Of a DNA stretch of 30,205 nt, positions 24,526-30,205 are shown one piece after another. A model generated the notes under the pieces. It searched no databases. It saw only the letters and a program-made list of their open reading frames with translations, and was not told the origin of the DNA. Origin of the DNA: JBBDRW01 sp040905265 (GTDB lineage: Bacteria > Bacteroidota > Rhodothermia > Balneolales > Balneolaceae); contig JBBDRW010000116.1 of the NCBI GenBank assembly GCA_040905265.1, forward strand, positions 1 through 30,205, read 5' to 3'. Position numbers and translations under genes: made by a program. Each line of letters starts with the position of its first letter. The stretch's first letter is position 1.

Positions 24526-25592
24526 TTATGGCTCGGGCTTGTAGACCCTGAAGCCGTTGGCAGTGGAGGTATAACGCAGCCCTTTAACGGTACAGATATC
24601 GTTGAGTACCGACTCCACACTTCCGGGATCCACATAAAAAGCGGTCAGGGTCTCTTGTTGAAGTGCGGGATCGGTCAGTACGATCCGGACGTCATAACGC
24701 CGTTCGAGTTCCCGAAAAATACTCTTCAGGGGTTTGTCATGAAACGTCAGTTTCAGCTCTCTCCAGCCCAGAATCTGGTCCAGGTCCACCAGTTCGGGAA
24801 GTGAAGGCTGTGCCATCCCGGTTGACCAGCGGCTCATCCGTTCCGGCGTCAGGGTAACGAGCTTTTCCGGATCTTCTGCCGGATAGAACTCCACCTCACC
24901 GCTCGAGACCGTTACCTCCGTAACAGAGTCGGGATCATCTCTCCAGGAACGGACATTAAGGAGGTTCCGGTCACTTGTGTCACGGCACCATTCGATTCTA
25001 CAACAAATGGATCATCTCCCTGTGCGACACCAAACCACGCCTCTCCGTTCAGATGGATATTCCGGTGTGTATAGGAGAAGAGGCGGCTGTACCGGAGTTC
25101 CGAGCCGCTGTTAAGCTCAACGTTCGAGCCGTCCGGCAGGGTGATGGAAGCGATCTGTCCGTGGGGAATGGTAACGGTTTTTGGCAGCCAGAGCCATCCG
25201 GCACCGATTGTGATCAGAACCGCTGCGGCCGCCAGCCATTTCAGGGTAATGATCCGGCCGTACATTGAACGGGATGTGGAGGCTTCTTGCTTCCGGCCAG
25301 CAGCCTTTTTTCGATCCATCCGGCCGTTTTGGCTTCTGTGATGCCGCAGTGTGTGCTGAAGTTCCGGTTCGGCAACAGTGTTGATCGAATCCATTTCAGA
25401 TTGGCCCAGAGACCGGTTGAGTCGGGCAAGGGCCTCTTCGGTTTCATGATTGGTAATATCCGCTTCACCGGAGTCCACTTCCGGGAGAAGTTCCCAAATC
25501 TGCCGCACTGTTTCCCGGTCCTTCTCGCGGAACTGGTCAAGCAGATTTTCCGGAAGGTCTTTGTCGTTGTCATGTTGAGCGAATCTGTCCAT
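24526..25592 (-). pseudogene. FecR-family anti-sigma regulator, frameshifted
   Basis: Two frames make one FecR protein. Frame one starts at ATG 25592 (AAGGAG just before) and has a cytoplasmic domain, a transmembrane helix LKWLAAAAVLITIGAGWLWL, and the FecR strand set IPHGQIASITLPDGSNVELN, then NGEAWFGVAQGDDPFVVES and VTQVTGTS. After that it runs into a stop at 24912. The next frame continues NVRSWRDDPDSV and TEVTVSSGEVEFYP and the DUF4974 domain (LKLTFHDKPLKSIFRELERR) to 24526. One missing T at about 24958 (TCCTTAATG for TCCTTTAATG) explains it; restored, the protein is about 355 residues. FecR holds the sigma factor until the receptor signals. The lesion may be real or a sequence error. Confidence 0.85.
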
Positions 25593-25605
25593 CATCACTC
25601 CTTTT

Positions 25606-26184
25606 TTACTCTACGTTTTGTTGATACTCTTCGTAACACTCCTTCAGGAAGGAGAGAGCCGCTACGATATGGTTGTTAACCGTGTTGGGGGAGACCTCCA
25701 TCACACCTGCTATCTCTGTATGGTCGAGGCCGTCGAATCGGCTCAGTTCCAGGGCCTCCCTGCGACGCTCCGGAAGACGGCTGATCCACTCCCTGAGCAG
25801 TTCGGGAGTCGTTCCGGACGTCTGCCCATCCAGGGCCTCCTCATCCGTATGTTCATCCGATGTAAGCGTGATCGTCTCCATCGGTTCCAAGCTTACCGTT
25901 CTGTCTGCGTAGTCCCGGAGATAGTTCAGCGCCTTGTTACGCACGATCTGATAGAGGTACGCCTTCAGGGACCGGCCGGGGTCGATTCCCCGGTGTTTCT
26001 GCCAGACTGTAATGAACGCATCCTGTACGACATCGCATGCCGCCTCCCTGCTGCGCGTGTACCTGCACGCGAACTTCACAAGCTGAGGGTAGAAACACCG
26101 GAAGAGTTCATTGAATGCATTCCGGTCTCCCAGGGAGATTTTCTCAGCCCACTCCCGTATCTGATCATCTGTCGGCTGTTTCAT
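25606..26184 (-). CDS. ECF sigma factor (RpoE-like, sigma-70 family)
   Basis: 192 residues from the ATG at 26184; a GTG at 26208 is an alternative. Region 2 is seen in GDRNAFNELFRCFYPQLVKF, then DVVQDAFITVWQKH and LKAYLYQIVRNKALNYLRD; region 4 in LPERRREALELSRFDGLDHT and EIAGVMEVSPNTVNNHIVAA. This is the Bacteroidota ECF type that directs transcription of its adjacent receptor operon. The fecR ATG is 13 bases past the stop, and the TonB receptor follows. The promoter is probably at 26269-26276. Confidence 0.93.
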   Translation of the reverse strand: MKQPTDDQIREWAEKISLGDRNAFNELFRCFYPQLVKFACRYTRSREAACDVVQDAFITVWQKHRGIDPGRSLKAYLYQIVRNKALNYLRDYADRTVSLEPMETITLTSDEHTDEEALDGQTSGTTPELLREWISRLPERRREALELSRFDGLDHTEIAGVMEVSPNTVNNHIVAALSFLKECYEEYQQNVE

Positions 26185-26268
26185 AGCGATCGCTGTCTCT
26201 GTATACACACGAACCGGAGCGGGTAACTATTGTGTCGATACCGATTGAAATGATTTGAACCATTGGAT

Positions 26269-26276
26269 CAAATATA
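26269..26276 (-). promoter_or_regulatory. -7 promoter element for the sigma factor gene
   Basis: TATATTTG on the minus strand matches TAnnTTTG exactly; no TTG is found at the usual -33 distance. The 12 bases GATCAAATATAC around it on the plus strand recur over the metal-operon promoter (16871-16882). Transcription would start near 26262. Confidence 0.5.
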
Positions 26277-26301
26277 CTACTATCCAGAAACCCTTACAGC
26301 C

Positions 26302-27621
26302 ATGACTATCTCCCGTCGAAAATTCCTCAAATCCACAGCAGCAGGTGTCCTGCTCCCCTCCATCGTGCCGATCGGTGCAAAATCTTTCAGCGGTGCACCA
26401 TCCGACAGAATCCGCGTCGGACTGATCGGCTGCCGGAATCATGGATTCAATATCCTCCGGCTGCATCTGAATGAACCGAATGTCGTTTGTACGGCTCTGT
26501 GTGATGTGGACAGGAATGTACTGGAGGGCAGGGCAGCCGATGTGGAAGAGATCCAGGGCTCCCGCCCCTCGATGTATGGTGACCATCGACAGTTTCTGGA
26601 AGATCCGGAGATAGAGGCTGTGATTATCGGAACACCGGATCACTGGCACTGTATCCAGTTTGTGGACGCGCTGGAGGCTGGGAAGCATGTTTATGTTGAA
26701 AAGCCGATTGCCAACAGTATCGAGGAGTGTAATATTATGCGGCGGGCGGCTCACCAACACCCTGAACTTACCGTTCAGGTGGGCCAGAATCAGCGAAGCG
26801 GGATTCACTGGGCCGATGCGATGGAACGGATCCACAGCGGGGAGATGGGGCACATCCGGCGCATGCATATCTGGTGCAATTTTAACTACGGGCTGGGGCA
26901 GCCGGTGGTTCCTGACGAACCGGTTCCCGAGGGGGTCGATTTTGACCGATGGCTCGGCCCGGCACCCGAGCGATCCTTCAACCCCTCCCGGTTTCACGGC
27001 TCCTGGCGAATGTTCTGGGATTATGGGGGAGGGCTGATTACCGACTGGGGTGTGCACCTGATCGATATGGCTCTCTGGGCCGGGAACATCACCAAACCTC
27101 CGGAAGAGGTGATGGCTTATGGCGGGATCTTCTCCCGGTTCGAACGGGCACACGAAACCCCCTCCACACTCTCGGTCAACTGGAAAATGGATGACTTCTG
27201 CTTCACATGGGAACATACGGCAGGAATACAGACGGGCCCATACGGTATTCCCTACGGACTCTCTTTTACGGGGGATAACGGTACCCTGGTGATCAACCGG
27301 GAGACCTGGTGGCTCACACCGGAATCCGGTGGCGACGGGCCGAGGATGGAGGCGGTTCCCGAACAGAGCGGGCGTCAGTATCACGATCTTCACGTCCGGA
27401 ACTTCCTGCACTGTATCCGCACCGGAGACCAGCCTGCCTGTGATATTGACAAGGGGTGGACAGCCGCTATTTTTGCTCATATCGGTAATCTTTCGCAGAG
27501 AACCGGCCGCTCGCTCCGCTATGATGAAGAGCGGAATATTTTCCTGAACGACCCGGAAGCGACCCGGCTGATCACACCGGAATACCGGGCACCCTGGAGG
27601 TTGCCGGAGGTACAGGGTTGA
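26302..27621 (+). CDS. Gfo/Idh/MocA-family oxidoreductase with Tat signal
   Basis: 439 residues. It starts at the ATG at 26302 (MTISRRKFLKSTAAG), which opens directly into a twin-arginine signal; the open frame back to 26263 (TTG) is not needed. The Rossmann fold follows (RIRVGLIGCRNHGFNIL), with IIGTPDHWHC at about 108-117 and the hallmark VEKPIA at 132-137. The C-terminal part has GGGLITDWGVHLIDMALWAG. Export through Tat of an already folded, cofactor-loaded oxidoreductase is typical for this branch, and TatC is encoded at 3516-4376. Substrate is unknown; sugar or glycoside oxidation in the periplasm is the family norm. It diverges from the ECF sigma gene. Confidence 0.93.
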   Translation: MTISRRKFLKSTAAGVLLPSIVPIGAKSFSGAPSDRIRVGLIGCRNHGFNILRLHLNEPNVVCTALCDVDRNVLEGRAADVEEIQGSRPSMYGDHRQFLEDPEIEAVIIGTPDHWHCIQFVDALEAGKHVYVEKPIANSIEECNIMRRAAHQHPELTVQVGQNQRSGIHWADAMERIHSGEMGHIRRMHIWCNFNYGLGQPVVPDEPVPEGVDFDRWLGPAPERSFNPSRFHGSWRMFWDYGGGLITDWGVHLIDMALWAGNITKPPEEVMAYGGIFSRFERAHETPSTLSVNWKMDDFCFTWEHTAGIQTGPYGIPYGLSFTGDNGTLVINRETWWLTPESGGDGPRMEAVPEQSGRQYHDLHVRNFLHCIRTGDQPACDIDKGWTAAIFAHIGNLSQRTGRSLRYDEERNIFLNDPEATRLITPEYRAPWRLPEVQG

Positions 27622-27730
27622 TGAGGAAGGGTCTCATTTGTTTTTGGCCTCCAAACTCTGCGTGATATGAACATCAACGAACAAGCCATGAACATCAACA
27701 AAGCCAGAAACTATTCCGCCCTCGTCACCA

Positions 27731-27895
27731 ATGTCCCCCCCCCTTCTCACATGGCTCCTGCTCTCTATGCAGCACGTGGCTGTGCAAGAGCCGTATGCCC
27801 TCCTTGCAGGACCGGAGTGGGAATCGAGAACACCCGCAGAGCTCGGCCTGGACGATGAGTTCATCTCCCGTATCTACGAAGCAATGGGGGAGTGA
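27731..27895 (+). CDS. Small exported protein, 54 residues, starting in a C9 tract
   Basis: ATG at 27731 gives MSPPLLTWLLLSMQHVAVQE, a likely signal peptide, then PYALLAGPEWESRTPAELGL and DDEFISRIYEAMGE. Its TGA overlaps the ATG of the beta-propeller gene by one base (TGATG), so they are probably translationally coupled, which supports the reading. Nine C in a row (27735-27743) lie in codons 2-5; a change of one C would switch the frame to that of an ATG at 27667. No family recognised. The stretch 27622-27730 holds only a 12-bp direct repeat ATGAACATCAAC (27667 and 27688). Confidence 0.5.
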   Translation: MSPPLLTWLLLSMQHVAVQEPYALLAGPEWESRTPAELGLDDEFISRIYEAMGE

Positions 27896-29154
27896 TGCGG
27901 ATGATCCGGAGCACAATTGTTGTCGGTCTGTTTCTATGTAGTTGCACATCCGGTGAGCCACAGGACGAGGACTGGACGGCCGGAACACAGCCCGTGATTC
28001 CGGAGAATCTGCAGGATGTCGAAAACCTGACCGTCTTGCCTGAAGACGCGGAGCCCCTCTATACACTCGATTTGGTACCGGAGGCTGTATATGGGAACCA
28101 GGAGGAAGATTCGGTCTATATCGGTTATGCCAATGATTTTGTCGTTGACCACACAGGACACGTCTACATCACCGATATGAGTCGTGACGTAATCTATGTC
28201 TACGCCCCGGAGGGCAGTTATCTGAGGACAATCGGCAGATCCGGACAAGGCCCCGGGGAGTTCCAGACGATACACGGAGGATTGATCGTGGGTGTGAATG
28301 ACGATTTCCTCTATGTGTATGACAGTACAAACCTCAGGATAAGCACCTTCTCCCTCGAGACCCATTCGCTTGTCAAAACCGATAACCTTGACCCGGCTCG
28401 ATGGAGTCATTTGGAAGATAATACCAGAACTTAGCCTTTTCATCTCTATTTCAGAAAAGATGGGCATATTTTGATGAGATTTACCAATACCGGCTCGCTG
28501 GACCCGGATGCCCGCTCATTCGGTATGCCGGAAGACGGGGCGGCGGTTTACTACCTCTTCGACCCTGAGCTCGAGCCGGTTTCGGATAATATCTTTAAGC
28601 ATGATCTGCTCAAAACCTTCACAAGCGAAATTGGCGGCCAGACCTGGCTTCTTCATTTCCCGTTTACCAGCCAGGAACTCGTCTCTTTTTCTGAAACGGG
28701 CGCGATCTATTCATCTGCATCCGAAGAGTTCTACATACGCGTGCATAGTTCTGACGGAGAGTACATTCGGTCGATATACCATACCTTCCCGAAGGCTCCC
28801 GTGACCGGATATGACCTGTCAGGCCTCGAGGAGAGAGTGGACGCATATCGGTTCGCTTTACGTGAACATGATGTACCAGACCATTGGCCGGCTCTCAATC
28901 TCCTGCTGGTTGATGATGAAGAGCGTCTCTGGGTTCTGACGATTACCGGAAGCGACGACCATTTTGAATGGTGGGTTCTGGATGAAGAGGGCACCCTGCT
29001 CGGAACCCATCCCTGGCCTGTTGACCGGCTTGAGGGATGGGTGGGGAGTGAATATGAAAATATGATCATCAAGAATGGAGCGCTCTATCACCTGACCCGT
29101 AATCCGGAAACCGACGTACAGCACGTGTTGAAATACAGAATCGAGATGAATTAG
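27895..29154 (+). pseudogene. Six-bladed beta-propeller lipoprotein, interrupted by in-frame TAG
   Basis: The frame from the ATG at 27895 encodes a lipoprotein start (IVVGLFLCSC) and NHL/6-bladed-propeller repeats: NDFVVDHTGHVYITDMSRDV, IYVYAPEGSYLRTIGRSGQG, PGEFQTIHGGL. At codon 180 (28432-28434) it meets TAG, then continues in the same frame with PFHLYFRKDGHI and MRFTNTGSLDPDARS through DEEGTLLGTHPWPVDRLEGW to 29154. No frame change is needed, so a single point mutation splits one gene of about 419 residues. Such propellers are usually peptide-tethered surface proteins of unknown ligand. It follows the small protein gene with a one-base overlap. Confidence 0.8.
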
Positions 29155-29186
29155 TAACACTCAAAAGATGCTTCTGCAAGGCTGCC

Positions 29187-29207
29187 GACCGGCGGAAAGA
29201 GCCGGTC
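29187..29207 (+). other. Hairpin in the gene-free stretch 29155-29548
   Basis: GACCGGC (29187-29193) and GCCGGTC (29201-29207) form a perfect 7-bp stem 33 bases past the propeller stop. No T tract follows, so it is a possible but weak terminator. The rest of 29155-29548 is AT-rich and contains only the inverted-repeat arm and promoter listed separately. Confidence 0.35.
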
Positions 29208-29426
29208 TTCGCGGCCAGCATGACCCGACGGAGAACCATCACAGAACGTCCGGGGCTTACATAGCGGAATTTTTGGAACGAATAATGTTTTTACTGATCC
29301 TTTTTATCTAACCTGTTTATTTCACCGGAGAGTGATTATGTGACCAAATCCTGTCATCTCTTGGAATCACAGTCGGTTTCTACTATTATTTAATCAGGTA
29401 TACTACCAATGCAGGTGTATAATTGT

Positions 29427-29439
29427 ATGTTAACTGACC
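29427..29439. repeat. Left arm of the 13-bp inverted repeat around the TA pair
   Basis: ATGTTAACTGACC at 29427-29439 is the exact reverse complement of GGTCAGTTAACAT at 30139-30151. The two arms enclose the promoter and both genes of the toxin-antitoxin pair; no target-site duplication is visible outside them. Confidence 0.6.
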
Positions 29440-29497
29440 ATAAATGCATACAGTCAAAATCAGAAGTAATGCCATTATCGAGATATACCTGTACAAG

Positions 29498-29528
29498 TTG
29501 GTGATCGTTCATTGATTGTGTACATTTT
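29498..29528 (+). promoter_or_regulatory. Promoter of the DUF433/DUF5615 pair
   Basis: TTG at 29498-29500, a 20-base spacer, then TACATTTT at 29521-29528, a 7/8 match to the TAnnTTTG element. The start of transcription near 29535 would leave a leader of about 14 bases before the ATG at 29549. Confidence 0.55.
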
Positions 29529-29548
29529 CTTAATCCAAGTTATTCGCT

Positions 29549-29785
29549 ATGAGCCGGAATTTGTTAAATAGAATTACGAAAAAGTCTGACATTTGTCATG
29601 GCAAACCTACTATTCGAGGATTACGCTATCCCGTTGATTCCATGCTCGACTTATTGGCTTCAGATATGAGTATTGAAGAAATTCTCGAGGATTATCCGGA
29701 CTTGGAGAGGGAGGACCTACTGGCTTGCCTGGAATATGCTGCTCAGCTATCGAGAACTAAAAAATCTCAAAAAATTGCCCAGTGA
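29549..29785 (+). CDS. DUF433-family antitoxin
   Basis: 78 residues. The DUF433 pattern is clear: DICHGKPTIRGLRYPVDSML with the C-x-G-K-P-x-I-R-G core, then LASDMSIEEILEDYPDLERE, DLLACLEYAAQ. These proteins have a helix-turn-helix-like fold, bind their own operator and neutralise a PIN-type partner. The stop overlaps the GTG start of the next gene by 4 bases. The pair is AT-richer than the rest of the window, which suggests acquisition. Confidence 0.9.
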   Translation: MSRNLLNRITKKSDICHGKPTIRGLRYPVDSMLDLLASDMSIEEILEDYPDLEREDLLACLEYAAQLSRTKKSQKIAQ

Positions 29786-30135
29786 GAGTTTTAGTCGATG
29801 CACATCTTCCAAAACGTCTTGCTGATCTTATATCTACTCATAAAATTGAATCCAAACATACCTTAGATTTACCTGAACAGAATGCTACGCCTGATCATGA
29901 AATCATTCGTATAGCAGATCAGGAAAACCGAATTGTGATCACAAAGGACAGTGATTTTTTGGACAATCACATTTTGGAAGGTCGGCCGCAAAAATTGTTG
30001 ATAGTTTCTACGGGAAACATCAACAATCGAGATTTACTTCGTTTATTTGAGCAGAATATTGAGATGTTAGTATCCTTGTTTAAAGAGCATTCTGTCATTG
30101 AGATTGATGAAGAAGAAATACAAGTTCACTACTAA
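29782..30135 (+). CDS. DUF5615-family PIN-like toxin
   Basis: 117 residues from a GTG that overlaps the antitoxin stop (GTGA). It opens MRVLVDAHLPKRLADLI, the PIN-like first strand with the conserved Asp (D6), and has HEIIRIADQENRIVITKDSD with the second acidic pair (TKDSDF), then LIVSTGNINNRDLL. DUF5615 proteins are Mut7-C/PIN-like and are the usual partner of DUF433. They are taken to be RNases, though activity is not shown for most. The start is fixed by the overlap and by the fold beginning at once. Confidence 0.9.
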   Translation: MRVLVDAHLPKRLADLISTHKIESKHTLDLPEQNATPDHEIIRIADQENRIVITKDSDFLDNHILEGRPQKLLIVSTGNINNRDLLRLFEQNIEMLVSLFKEHSVIEIDEEEIQVHY

Positions 30136-30138
30136 GCA

Positions 30139-30151
30139 GGTCAGTTAACAT
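30139..30151. repeat. Right arm of the 13-bp inverted repeat around the TA pair
   Basis: GGTCAGTTAACAT lies three bases past the DUF5615 stop and is the perfect inverse of 29427-29439, giving a 725-bp unit. The remaining bases to the window end hold no gene. Confidence 0.6.
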
Positions 30152-30205
30152 CTTTAAAAAGGATAATGTCAAGGGCATATAGTTTTCCCACCATAGTTTT
30201 TTTTA

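Noticed and set aside
26227..27480. 417-residue minus-strand open frame
   Set aside because: It is the antisense shadow of the Tat-signal oxidoreductase, whose frame has clear motifs.
27667..27858. 63-residue frame beginning MNINEQAMNINKA
   Set aside because: It loses protein-like character after the C9 tract, while the frame of the ATG at 27731 looks coding and overlaps the next start. It could matter only if the tract varies.
1..30205. CRISPR arrays, rRNA genes, prophage or integrase genes
   Set aside because: No regularly spaced repeats, rRNA signatures or recombinase motifs were seen.

Overview
The window looks like chromosome of a member of the Bacteroidota/Balneolota group, most likely a Balneolota (Rhodothermia-like) marine or saline heterotroph. 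Three kinds of evidence support this. It has three TonB-dependent receptors with N-terminal carboxypeptidase-like domains, one paired with a DUF4249 lipoprotein and one with an ECF sigma/FecR pair. Several start regions carry Bacteroidota-type promoters (TTG - about 20 bp - TAnnTTTG). It also has DUF4159 and six-bladed beta-propeller proteins. The assignment is by protein families only; no search was run.

Layout. 1-224 (-): the start of an asparagine-synthase-like gene running off the edge. 225-795: no gene, but a hairpin-forming inverted repeat with a third copy, like a MITE. 796-2898 (+): a membrane-anchored serine hydrolase and an exported TPR protein. 2929-6141 (-): a housekeeping cluster rpiB-glyA-tatC-FKBP lipoprotein. 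6335-7003 (-): DUF4159 protein. 7112-10316 (-): TonB receptor plus DUF4249 lipoprotein. 10619-10990 (+): tmRNA (ssrA), followed by two diverged 128-bp tandem repeats, each ending in a copy of the tmRNA 3' end. 11312-12157 (+): M23 peptidase. 12251-12727 (-): small outer-membrane barrel. 12728-13227: no gene, but two orphan rho-independent terminators inside a 118-bp tandem repeat, candidate small RNAs. 13228-16848 (-): a probable zinc/metal uptake operon (Cys/His membrane peptide, His-rich lipoprotein, ZnuD-like receptor) with a promoter overlapped by a 10-bp inverted repeat. 17043-18962: a divergent oxidoreductase/creatininase pair. 19108-19800 (-): PlsC-like acyltransferase. 19976-21277 (-): serpin lipoprotein with its own terminator. 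21522-26184 (-): ECF sigma - FecR - STN-type TonB receptor, with a one-base frameshift in fecR. 26302-29154 (+): Tat-exported Gfo/Idh/MocA oxidoreductase, a small exported protein beginning in a C9 tract, and a six-bladed beta-propeller lipoprotein cut by an in-frame TAG. 29427-30151: an AT-rich DUF433/DUF5615 toxin-antitoxin pair bracketed by a perfect 13-bp inverted repeat.

How they work together. The outer-membrane receptors and their lipoproteins import TonB-dependent substrates; one set looks metal-specific. The ECF sigma/FecR/STN receptor trio is the standard surface-signalling layout, in which substrate binding at the receptor releases the sigma factor. Here the FecR C-terminal part is out of frame, so that switch may be broken or the sequence may hold an error. 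TatC and a Tat-signal oxidoreductase show that the Tat route is in use. The features most worth a second look are the tandem tmRNA 3' ends, the metal operon and its operator, the orphan terminators, and the inverted repeats around the toxin-antitoxin pair.
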